In this document: one piece after another, positions 31,919-39,308 of the stretch | Layout: each line of letters opens with the position of its first letter | Numbering within the stretch: position 1 is the first letter of the stretch | Notes under the pieces: generated by a model | Database searches by the model: none | Told to the model about the DNA's origin: nothing | Seen by the model: only the letters and a program-made list of their open reading frames with translations | Made by a program: the position numbers and the translations under genes | NCBI GenBank assembly: GCA_016794565.1 | Contig: JAEUHQ010000153.1 | Span: 1-41,853, forward strand | Source: Planctomycetota bacterium | Lineage (GTDB): Bacteria > Planctomycetota > UBA1135 > UBA2386 | DNA length: 41,853 nucleotides | Reading direction: 5' to 3'

Positions 31919-33333
31919 CATCTTCCCGTCTCGTCGCCATCCTCCTCCCCGCCGCGCTGCTCGGCATCGGCATCGCTTCGTCGACCGGGCCACGCACCTG
32001 CGTGCGTACCGCGCCGGCCCAGGATCCACAGCCGGACCCGGTGCGCCTCTTGGTGTCGGGTTCGCTGCTCGGACGCCTCGAGCCCTGCGGATGCGCGAGC
32101 GGCCAGCTCGGCGGCCTCGCCCGTCGGGCGCAGCACATCGGCGAGAGCCGCTCGTACGACCTCTTGATCGAAGGCGGCGACGTCGTCGACACGGCGACGG
32201 AGCTCGACCTGATGAAGTGGTTCACCGCGATGCAGGTGCTGTTCGGCCAGCACCCCTACGACGTCCTGGGAGTGGGCAGCAAGGACCTCGCGCTGCCGCT
32301 CGACGAGTGGAGCGCCGTCCTCGCGACCGCGCCCGTCGTCGCGTCGGACCTCGAGAGCACCCGCGAAGGTTGGCCGGTGAAGCCGTTCGTCGAGAAGGAC
32401 GTGCGCGGCAAGAAGGTGCGCATCGGGTCGCTGACTCTCGAACTGCCGGAAGTGCTGCGCACGAAGGACAGCCCCGTGCGCCTCCTTTCGCCGGCGGACG
32501 GATGGAAGACGGCACTCGCCGGCGCCACGGACGACACCCTGCGTGTGCTGTTGCTGCACACGGACGAAGCGAAGGCGCGCGCGCTCGTTCCGACTTTCGC
32601 GCCGGCACCCGACCTCGTCGTCGTGTGCGACCGCCTCTACGTCGAGCCGAGCCCCACCGCGCAGAAGCTCGGCGCCGTGCCGGTCGTGTTCGCGGGCATC
32701 CGCGGCCGCGAACTGCTCGCGATCGCGCTCACGCGACTGCCGGAGGGGCCGCGAGCGACGTGCGAAGTGATTCCCCTCGCCGGCAGCAAGACGGTGCCCG
32801 GCGGCGGCGGCGACCCGGACGTGAAGGAGATCCTTCTCGGCCATCGCCGCGACGTGAAGGAGCAGGGCGTGCTCGCGAAGATGGCGAACCAGAGGGCAAC
32901 GCCGAACGGCGCCGCCTACGTCGGGACGGACACGTGCCGCGCCTGCCATCCGAGCGCCATCGCTGCGTGGGAGAAGACGCGGCACGCGCAGGCGTGGGAC
33001 ACCCTGGCGAAAGCCGAGGCGGATCCGAAGCGCTACGGCTGGCCGGTGACGGCGTATCCGGACTGCGTCGGCTGCCACGTCGTCGGGTACGGCGAGAAGA
33101 CCGGGTTCTCGACGTTCGAGGAGACGCCGCATCTCGCCGCCGTCGGCTGCGAACGCTGCCACGGTCCGGCGAGCGACCACGTCGTCTCCGGCGGCACGAA
33201 GAAGCTGGGTCTCTACGGCGGCGTGCACGCCTCCGTGCTCTGCTCGCAGTGCCACGACTTCGAGCAGTCGCCCGACTTCCTCTACGACAAGAAGTGGCCG
33301 CTCGTCCAGCACGGCCGCGAACCGAAGAAGTGA
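31915..33333 (+). CDS. Metallophosphatase-like/tetrahaem cytochrome c fusion protein
   Basis: A 472-residue exported protein. The signal segment is LVAILLPAALLGIGIASS. Residues 42-300 resemble the N-terminal phosphatase half of 5'-nucleotidases (LLVSGSLLGRLEPCGC, LLIEGGDVVDTA, YDVLGVGSKDL). The usual DxH and GNHE ligand motifs are replaced by SGS and GSKD, so catalysis is doubtful. A CGC pair sits at 58-60. Residues 335-450 have four CxxCH haem c motifs (341-345, 384-388, 412-416 and 443-447) in a cytochrome c554-like arrangement. It is probably a periplasmic electron carrier or redox enzyme with the upstream DUF1573-like lipoprotein as partner. The ATG overlaps that gene's stop. Its stop is 7 nt from the convergent peptidase stop. 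Confidence 0.85.
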   Translation: MTSSRLVAILLPAALLGIGIASSTGPRTCVRTAPAQDPQPDPVRLLVSGSLLGRLEPCGCASGQLGGLARRAQHIGESRSYDLLIEGGDVVDTATELDLMKWFTAMQVLFGQHPYDVLGVGSKDLALPLDEWSAVLATAPVVASDLESTREGWPVKPFVEKDVRGKKVRIGSLTLELPEVLRTKDSPVRLLSPADGWKTALAGATDDTLRVLLLHTDEAKARALVPTFAPAPDLVVVCDRLYVEPSPTAQKLGAVPVVFAGIRGRELLAIALTRLPEGPRATCEVIPLAGSKTVPGGGGDPDVKEILLGHRRDVKEQGVLAKMANQRATPNGAAYVGTDTCRACHPSAIAAWEKTRHAQAWDTLAKAEADPKRYGWPVTAYPDCVGCHVVGYGEKTGFSTFEETPHLAAVGCERCHGPASDHVVSGGTKKLGLYGGVHASVLCSQCHDFEQSPDFLYDKKWPLVQHGREPKK

Positions 33334-33340
33334 CCGCGCG

Positions 33341-35761
33341 CTACCTGCGCGACTTCACGTGCGTGTCGAGCCACGCGCACATCTCGGCGAGGCAGTGCAG
33401 CACGTTCTCCCGGGCGCGATAGCCATGGCCCTCGTTCGGCAGCATGCAGAGTCGCGCGGTGCCGCCGTGCCCCTTGATCGCGATGAACAGGCGCTGCGAT
33501 TGCAGCGGGAACGTGCCCGGGTTGTCGTCGTCGGCGCCGTGGATCAGCAGCAGGGGTTCGTCGATGCGATCGGCGTGCGCGAACGGTGACATCGCCTGGT
33601 AGACCGCCGGCGCCTCCCAGTAGGTGCGCTCCTCGTTCTGGAACCCGAACGGCGTCAGCGTGCGGTTGTAGGCACCGGACCGGGCGATGCCGGCTGCGAA
33701 CAGGTCGGTGTGCGCCAGCAGGTTCGCCGTCATGAACGCGCCGTAGCTGTGCCCCGCGACCGCGATCCGCTTCTCGTCGATGCATCCCTCCGCGACGAGC
33801 GCCTTCACAGCCGCGCGCGCATTCATCTGCACCTGCTGGACGAACGTGTCGTTCGCGGTCTGCACCGGCCCGACGATGGGCATCGCGGCATCGTCGAACA
33901 CCGCGTAACCGTGCAGCAGCAGGAACAAGTGCGACGCGCCGGCGAGTCGCAGATGGCGGTACGGCGATGCACGCACCTGCCCCGCGTCGCTCGCCTGCGC
34001 ATACTCCAGCGGGTAGGCCCACACGAGCACCGGCAGCTTCTCGTCGGCAGCCCGGCCCGGCGGCAGGTAGAGCGTGCCGCTCAGCGGGACTCCGTCCTCG
34101 CGTTCGTAGCGAAGCAGACGCTTCTCGACCTTCGCCGTGAAGTCCGCTGCCGGATCGGGGAACCGCACGAGCACGTCCCGGGACCCGGTCGCGAGATCGA
34201 CGACGACGAGCGAAGGCGACTCGGTCGGCGACTCGCTGCGTACGAGCGCGCGGCCGCCGGCGTCGTCGAGGAAGCCGACGAACGACTCGTGCCGCTTCTC
34301 CGCCGCTTCGAACAGCCGCCGTTTGACCCCGTCGGCGACGACCCACTCGTCGACGAACGGACGGTTGCCGTTCGGCGATGCGCCTTCGCCCGCGAGGAAC
34401 ATCCTGCCGTCTCGCATCCGCAGCACCGACTGGCCGTCGGTGCGGTGTTCTCCGATCGGCCGGCCGGGATCGCCGTACGCGTCCTGCGTCGAGCGTTCGT
34501 ACAGCATCCGGCCCGGGCGCGAGGGATCGTGCGAGTCGAACTCCCACACTCGCTGCCGGCGCGTCTTGCGATCGAACTCCGTCGCGATCGCCGTGTGACC
34601 GTTGGCGCCGTGCGAAACGCCGGCAGACCGGTGCTGGGTCGTGAACCACGTACGCGGCTCTCCGGCCGGCTCGGCGAGCATCACGACGCGGTCGCGCGCT
34701 TCCGCATCGCGCTTGGGATCGCCGCCGTCGAGCGCTTCGGTCCAGGCCAGCGTGTGCGGCTGCATGGGCAGCCAGTCGACGCTGCGCGGCCCCGTCGGCA
34801 CACCACCGATCGGCACACTCTCCTGCAGCGGCGCCCGCGCCACGGTACGCACGACCGTGCCCGTCTTGTCCAGCATCTCGACGGTACGTGGGAACGAGGT
34901 CCACGGCACCACGAACGAGAACGGCCGCTCGAGGCGTTCGCCGAGCAGCAGCGATCCGTCGGGTGACGACTCGAGCCGTGTCCACATCGCGGGCGCTGCG
35001 ACCTTCACGGTCGATCCGTTCGCCGGGTCGACGATCGTCGGCTGGCTCGTCGCGAAGAATTCGAAGGCCGCCTCGTCGTGGGCGTCCTGCAGCAGATCCT
35101 GGAAGGTTCGCACCTGCGCCCTCTGCCCCTTCGTCGTGACCTGGACCTGCGGACCCGACGGCGTCTGCGGACGCGGCGGCGCCTCGCCGGGCGCGAGCGC
35201 GAGGACGAGCAGACGGTGCTGGTCGGGGAGCCACGACAGGGCGCCGCCGAACAGGGTGCTCACACGCAGACCGTCCACCCGCCTCGGCGCCTCGGTCGCC
35301 GGATCGGCGACCCACAGCTCGGCGCCGCCCGGCGCAGACCGGAGAAGCACGAACGCACGATCGTCCGCCGACCAGACCGGGCCGGACCAGTGGCCCGGGG
35401 GAACGGCGACCGCGTGTTCCTTGCCGGTCGCGAACGAACGCAGCGTGATCCCCATCGTGCGCGCCGACAACTGGCGGCCGCGAACTTCGGGGTCGATACG
35501 CAAGCCGGCGAGCTTCTCGTACGGGCGGGCGACGACCTCGACACTCGGCAGCGCTTCGCGGGTCACGGACACGAGCCATTGCCGCTGCGGCGACAACGAA
35601 GTGTCCGGCGGTGGCGGCGCTTCGACGAGGCGAGCGATCGCGTCGGGCGGGCGCATCCAGCCGGTCGCCCCCTGCGCCACGAGCAACGCACCGGAGAACG
35701 ACACCGCGAACGACAGGAACAGGGCTGCGCTGGCAGCCTGCGAGAGCGACGAGACGCGCAT
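33341..35761 (-). CDS. S9-family serine peptidase (glutamyl endopeptidase/CGEP-like)
   Basis: An 806-residue exported peptidase. The signal peptide is ALFLSFAVSFSGALLVAQ. A seven-bladed propeller-like region occupies about 60-560, followed by an alpha/beta-hydrolase domain. The catalytic triad is visible: Ser672 in GHSYGAF, Asp745 in HGADDDN and His779 in EGHGY (positions counted from the ATG at 35761). The DGVPLSGTLYLPPG segment links the domains as in the S9 group, and the sequence best recalls the glutamyl endopeptidase (CGEP) subgroup. It probably degrades oligopeptides outside the cytoplasmic membrane. AGGAG lies 7 nt before the ATG and is preceded at once by a hairpin (35773-35788). Confidence 0.93.
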   Translation of the reverse strand: MRVSSLSQAASAALFLSFAVSFSGALLVAQGATGWMRPPDAIARLVEAPPPPDTSLSPQRQWLVSVTREALPSVEVVARPYEKLAGLRIDPEVRGRQLSARTMGITLRSFATGKEHAVAVPPGHWSGPVWSADDRAFVLLRSAPGGAELWVADPATEAPRRVDGLRVSTLFGGALSWLPDQHRLLVLALAPGEAPPRPQTPSGPQVQVTTKGQRAQVRTFQDLLQDAHDEAAFEFFATSQPTIVDPANGSTVKVAAPAMWTRLESSPDGSLLLGERLERPFSFVVPWTSFPRTVEMLDKTGTVVRTVARAPLQESVPIGGVPTGPRSVDWLPMQPHTLAWTEALDGGDPKRDAEARDRVVMLAEPAGEPRTWFTTQHRSAGVSHGANGHTAIATEFDRKTRRQRVWEFDSHDPSRPGRMLYERSTQDAYGDPGRPIGEHRTDGQSVLRMRDGRMFLAGEGASPNGNRPFVDEWVVADGVKRRLFEAAEKRHESFVGFLDDAGGRALVRSESPTESPSLVVVDLATGSRDVLVRFPDPAADFTAKVEKRLLRYEREDGVPLSGTLYLPPGRAADEKLPVLVWAYPLEYAQASDAGQVRASPYRHLRLAGASHLFLLLHGYAVFDDAAMPIVGPVQTANDTFVQQVQMNARAAVKALVAEGCIDEKRIAVAGHSYGAFMTANLLAHTDLFAAGIARSGAYNRTLTPFGFQNEERTYWEAPAVYQAMSPFAHADRIDEPLLLIHGADDDNPGTFPLQSQRLFIAIKGHGGTARLCMLPNEGHGYRARENVLHCLAEMCAWLDTHVKSRR

Positions 35762-35772
35762 CGGAACACTCC

Positions 35773-35788
35773 TGCGGCCCTGGCCGCA
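35773..35788 (-). promoter_or_regulatory. Short hairpin abutting the peptidase ribosome-binding site
   Basis: On the minus strand TGCGGC and GCCGCA pair with the 4-base loop CAGG (a seventh G-C pair would leave a 2-base loop). The stem's last base is the first A of AGGAG. It may shape translation or protect the 5' end. The probability of a chance match is not small. Confidence 0.3.
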
Positions 35789-35840
35789 TGGGTCCTCTAC
35801 GCGGCGGCGTGGTGCACTGCACGCACCGCGCACGAAAACG

Positions 35841-36257
35841 TCATCGCGTCGCGATGCGGTCGAGGTTGCGGCGGTGCTTCTCCGCGAAGGTCTCGCGGAA
35901 GTCGTGGCCGTCGACGAAGTCGAGGCGCGAATCGCTCGGCCGGCGGCTCAGCAGTTCGGCGTCGATGAGGTTGAACACGATCTCGCCGAAGTCACCCGGG
36001 CCGCGAATGCCCCATCGATCGAAGGCGAGCGTCGCCATCGGACCGAACTGGTCGGCGGCGTAGTCCTTGATCCCGACCAGGAGTTCACGGCCACCGACGT
36101 GGCGATCCTCGCCGGTGAGAGCGTCGCGACCGAGCTTCGACATCGTGTAGTCGAGGGCATCGAGCACGAAGTAGTACGCGTTCCGGGAGAACCGGCGATC
36201 GCGGCGGCGCACTGCCTGGATCTTCTCTTCGAGCAGGTCCTGTTCAGCTGCTGACAT
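35841..36257 (-). CDS. Minf_1886-family protein
   Basis: A 138-residue protein with the pattern of the Minf_1886 family, known to me from planctomycetes and verrucomicrobia: NAYYFVLDALDYTMSKLGRD, ALTGEDRHVGGRELLVGIKDYAADQFGPMATLAFDRWGI, GDFGEIVFNLIDAELLSRRPSDSRLDF. No function is established and no catalytic residues stand out. The ATG at 36257 follows GGAGG by 10 nt; a stem-loop sits just before it. The gene lies downstream of the delta-prime gene on the same strand after a 114-nt gap. Confidence 0.88.
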   Translation of the reverse strand: MSAAEQDLLEEKIQAVRRRDRRFSRNAYYFVLDALDYTMSKLGRDALTGEDRHVGGRELLVGIKDYAADQFGPMATLAFDRWGIRGPGDFGEIVFNLIDAELLSRRPSDSRLDFVDGHDFRETFAEKHRRNLDRIATR

Positions 36258-36273
36258 GGACTCGGTTCCTCCG

Positions 36274-36302
36274 CCGATGCGGGGTTGCACCCCGCGTATC
36301 GG
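36274..36302 (-). promoter_or_regulatory. Stem-loop between the delta-prime gene and Minf_1886
   Basis: A 7-bp stem (GCGGGGT pairs with ACCCCGC, loop of three bases) extended by CCGAT with ATCGG across a two-base bulge. It sits 69 nt after the stop of the delta-prime gene and ends next to the CGGAGG before Minf_1886. No T-run follows, so it is a poor classical terminator but could serve as a boundary or translational element. Confidence 0.4.
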
Positions 36303-36371
36303 ACGATCGGGAACCGCCCTTGAGCACGGACGAGTGACCGCTCACCCGCACTCTCCCCACACTCGCGGTCG

Positions 36372-37433
36372 TCACCTGGGCGCGACTTCGCACTCGACGA
36401 GACACGCCGTGAGCACCTGCTCGGGCGGGATCCGCAGTTCGAGATCTCTCTCGGCTGCCAGCGTCGATTCGAGCCACGTGGTCCATGGTTCCGCGAGCGC
36501 CGGAACGTAGGGACCGGCCGACGCCTCCGCAAGGGCGTCGATCCGACGCCGGAGCTCGCTGCGCAGGAGCCACAAGAACCACTGCGCCGCGCGCACCTCG
36601 TCGACGCCCTTGTCGACGTCGGCAAGTGCGGCGCGGGCCGTCGTGACCGGACGCAATCCCTTGGTCGTCGAGAGGACCCCGAGCACGAGATCGTGGATCT
36701 GTACCGCGCGTTCGGTGGTCGCGTGCAGGGCGAGGCCAAGGCTGCCATGGGCCAGTGCCACCGCGCGATCGACCGCTGCGGCGCGACCCGGCTGCCGGCG
36801 AAGAATCTCCGCGCGAACGGTCCCGTCGGCGAGCGGAACGACCCGCAGGCGCTGTGCTCGCGAACGGACCGTCGCCAGCAACTTCTCCGGACGGCGCGCT
36901 TCGAGCAGCAGGAACGTCGCTTCACCCGGCTCCTCGAGCGTCTTCAGCAACGCGTTCTGCGCCTCGTCCTCCATGCTGTCCGCATCGGCGATCAGCAGCA
37001 CCCGTGCGCGGCCTTCGACGGGCTGGCGCAGCAGCACCTCCTGCGCGGCGCGGACCTGGTCCACCGTGATGACCCAGTAGCTCTTCTTCCACTCCTTCTG
37101 GTCGCGGTCGTCGTGCGCACGATCGACGAGGTGCACGTCCGCGAAGCGGCCTGCGGCGATCCGGCTGCACGTGCGGCACACGCCGCACGGGCCGTCCTCG
37201 TCGATGTCGGACGGACACTGCAGCGCCGCGGCGAGCCACCGCATCACCGTCGTCTTCCCGATGCCGGCACCACCTTCGACGATCACGGCGTGCGGCATCG
37301 CGAGGCGACGCGCCGTGCGCAGCCAGTGCTGCAACGCTGCCCCCTGCCCCATCGGCGGAACGAGGCGCGCGGTACTCGCCGGCATCGCGGCGTCTTCCGC
37401 ACTCCGCGACTCGCGACTGCCGCGCTTCGTCAC
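36372..37433 (-). CDS. holB: DNA polymerase III subunit delta-prime
   Basis: A 353-residue clamp-loader AAA+ protein. Walker A is GGAGIGKTT (54-62), a zinc module follows with Cys73, Cys83, Cys86 and Cys89, Walker B-like LLIADADSM comes later, and the SRC-like and LLKTLEEPG (LLKxLEEP) segments identify the DnaX/HolB group. A gene next to tmk with this size fits delta-prime rather than DnaX. The start is taken as GTG at 37433, a GTGA overlap with the tmk stop, though ATG at 37385 would trim 16 residues. With the upstream tmk and DnaA-like gene it forms a tightly coupled set. Confidence 0.88.
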   Translation of the reverse strand: MTKRGSRESRSAEDAAMPASTARLVPPMGQGAALQHWLRTARRLAMPHAVIVEGGAGIGKTTVMRWLAAALQCPSDIDEDGPCGVCRTCSRIAAGRFADVHLVDRAHDDRDQKEWKKSYWVITVDQVRAAQEVLLRQPVEGRARVLLIADADSMEDEAQNALLKTLEEPGEATFLLLEARRPEKLLATVRSRAQRLRVVPLADGTVRAEILRRQPGRAAAVDRAVALAHGSLGLALHATTERAVQIHDLVLGVLSTTKGLRPVTTARAALADVDKGVDEVRAAQWFLWLLRSELRRRIDALAEASAGPYVPALAEPWTTWLESTLAAERDLELRIPPEQVLTACLVECEVAPR

Positions 37434-38044
37434 GGCAGCATCCCCACCACGAGCTCGCGCAGCGCCGACTGCACGACGTCGAACGGTCGAGCCGCATCGA
37501 CCACGGCGATCCGCGGTTCGAGTTCGGCGGCTCGGAGGAAGCCCGCGCGCACGCGGTCGTGGTAGCCGGCTCCGCGGCCCTCGATGCGATCGTCGGTGCG
37601 CCGTTGGCGACGAACGACGGCGACACCCGGCGGTACGTCGAGCACGAAGATCCGGTCGGGCAGGTGCGCACCGTGCACGCGCCGCGTCAGGTCGAACAAC
37701 CACTCGACGTCGAGTCCGGGCGAGGGCGCGAGCGCCTGGTAGACGACAGTCGACACGTAGCAGCGTTCGGCGACCACCACTTCGCCGCGAGCGAGCGCGG
37801 GCGCGATCACGTTCGCGACGAGTTCGGCACGCGCAGCGGAGAAGAGCAGCGCCTCGGTCACGGTCTGCAGCTGGCCCGTCTCACGGGAGAGCAGCAGATT
37901 GCGAAGCGCCTCGCCCACCGGCGTGGAACCGGGCTCACGCACGTGCATCACGCCCGCCCCGCGCTCGCGCAGCCACGCTGCCAGCGCCGCCGCCTGCGAA
38001 CTCTTGCCACAGCCGTCGGGGCCGTCGAGCACGACGTACGTCAC
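37430..38044 (-). CDS. tmk: Thymidylate kinase
   Basis: A 204-residue enzyme that phosphorylates dTMP to dTDP. The P-loop is GPDGCGKSS (8-16), the nucleoside-binding segment reads REPGSTPVGEALRNLLLS, and the ERCYVSTVVYQ motif matches the family DRY/ERY site. The LID region with arginines is VVRRQRRTDDRIE. The start is GTG at 38044, overlapping the stop of the DnaA-like gene by 4 nt; its own stop overlaps holB by 4 nt. The tmk-holB order is a widespread conserved linkage. Confidence 0.96.
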   Translation of the reverse strand: MTYVVLDGPDGCGKSSQAAALAAWLRERGAGVMHVREPGSTPVGEALRNLLLSRETGQLQTVTEALLFSAARAELVANVIAPALARGEVVVAERCYVSTVVYQALAPSPGLDVEWLFDLTRRVHGAHLPDRIFVLDVPPGVAVVRRQRRTDDRIEGRGAGYHDRVRAGFLRAAELEPRIAVVDAARPFDVVQSALRELVVGMLP

Positions 38045-39252
38045 AACAGTCCCTCGAGCTGGTTGCGCAGGTCCGATGACGCATCGATCTCGTTCTGCAA
38101 CGACTTCGCCATGTAGCTCACCGCAGCGCGGGTGCGGCCGTTCAGGAATCGCCCCACTTCACTGCCGCGCAACCCGTGGCGAAGGCATGCGAGCGCGAGC
38201 ACCTTGCGTGCGCGGCTCAGCGCGCGCGCCTGACTGTCGCCGAGCAGATCCTGCACGGTCACGCCAAAGCGTTCCGCGACCTGGTCGCGAAGTCGCGCGA
38301 AGACCCGGGCCGGATCGATGAGCTCGAGGTACTTCGGCGGCAGCACGCGCCCGTTGCCGTTCGCCTGCCGCGACCGCAGCCATGCCGCGCGCAGTTCGGG
38401 GAACGTGCCGGGGCAGTCCTGAGCCAACGCCTCGACCGCGAGCGCCCGGCCGTTGCGCGACGGACTTCCTTCGAGAGCGCGCAGGTACCGGAGTCGACCG
38501 AGCGGTCCCGGACGATCGACTGCGCTGACGAACCCCGCCAGCAGCGTCGTGGCGAGCGAAGGGTCGAGATCCCTGATCTCCTTCGGGTGCCAGCGGGACG
38601 CGAGGAGCGTCGGCGAGCGCAACCCTTCACGGGCCCGCAGCACGCCGGTCAGGAACGCCTGCAGCTTCGGCTTGCCGGCGATCCGGTGCACTTCGTCGAT
38701 GACGAGCGGCACGTCCTCCTGCAGCTCCTCGCGAAACGACTCGACCCGCTTGTCGAGGTGCACCGCCTGGAACGCGGCGAGCAGTGCGGGCAGGTCGAAC
38801 CACGACACGCGGCCGTTCACCATGCCGCGCCACCAACGCAGGAGGAACGTCTTCCCGACCGCGCTCGGTCCGTGGAAGAAGAACTGCTGCGACGGCAGTG
38901 GGCGGCCGAACGCGAGGTTCTTCAGGACGAGGTGCGCCGTGCGGTTGGCGTCGTCGACGACCGGCTGTTGCGGCGAGACCTCGAGCGCGTCGAACCGCAC
39001 GGGCTCGTGAGCCTGGAGTTCGACGACGAGCGCCGTGCCGAGGTCCGCGGAGAGCACTTCCTGCAGCAGCGGCTTGAACATCGACCGGACCCGATCGGCC
39101 GCCATCCGGTTCGGCGCCTCCAGGTAGACCGTGCTCCGTTCGAGCAGCACGGGCCGCAGGTCGGCGAGCCACGAGTTGTACGCGGCCTCACCCGCGCGAT
39201 CGCGCAGCACCGCCTGGGCGCGGGCCCAGCATTCCTCGAGCACGGGCAGCAT
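38041..39252 (-). CDS. Divergent DnaA-like AAA+ protein
   Basis: A 403-residue protein with DnaA architecture. Residues 1-75 resemble domain I (AAYNSWLADLRPVLLE, VYLEAPNRM). The linker domain II is almost missing. Domain III has the pre-AAA segment FDALEVSPQQP, Walker A GPSAVGKT (128-135) and Walker B LVIDEV (183-188) followed by RIAGKPKLQAF. Domain IV is at about 315-390 (VAERFGVTVQDLL). Three hallmarks are changed: the arginine-finger SRF is TLLAGF (near 237-241), sensor-2 RELEG is PELRA (near 285-289), and GRDHTTV is GRTRAAV (372-378). ATP may bind, but standard filament assembly and DnaA-box recognition are doubtful. It heads a coupled set with tmk and holB. ATG at 39252 is preferred over GTG at 39279. 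Confidence 0.85.
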   Translation of the reverse strand: MLPVLEECWARAQAVLRDRAGEAAYNSWLADLRPVLLERSTVYLEAPNRMAADRVRSMFKPLLQEVLSADLGTALVVELQAHEPVRFDALEVSPQQPVVDDANRTAHLVLKNLAFGRPLPSQQFFFHGPSAVGKTFLLRWWRGMVNGRVSWFDLPALLAAFQAVHLDKRVESFREELQEDVPLVIDEVHRIAGKPKLQAFLTGVLRAREGLRSPTLLASRWHPKEIRDLDPSLATTLLAGFVSAVDRPGPLGRLRYLRALEGSPSRNGRALAVEALAQDCPGTFPELRAAWLRSRQANGNGRVLPPKYLELIDPARVFARLRDQVAERFGVTVQDLLGDSQARALSRARKVLALACLRHGLRGSEVGRFLNGRTRAAVSYMAKSLQNEIDASSDLRNQLEGLL

Positions 39253-39308
39253 GGAGTCGGATCGGGTCCGCCGCGGCACCGGGCGGGGGAGCGAACGCTA
39301 GCACCCGC

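Noticed and set aside
39253..39308. Replication origin next to the DnaA-like gene
   Set aside because: Flanking gaps are 56 nt and 0 nt. I saw no TTATCCACA-like boxes and no A+T-rich stretch.
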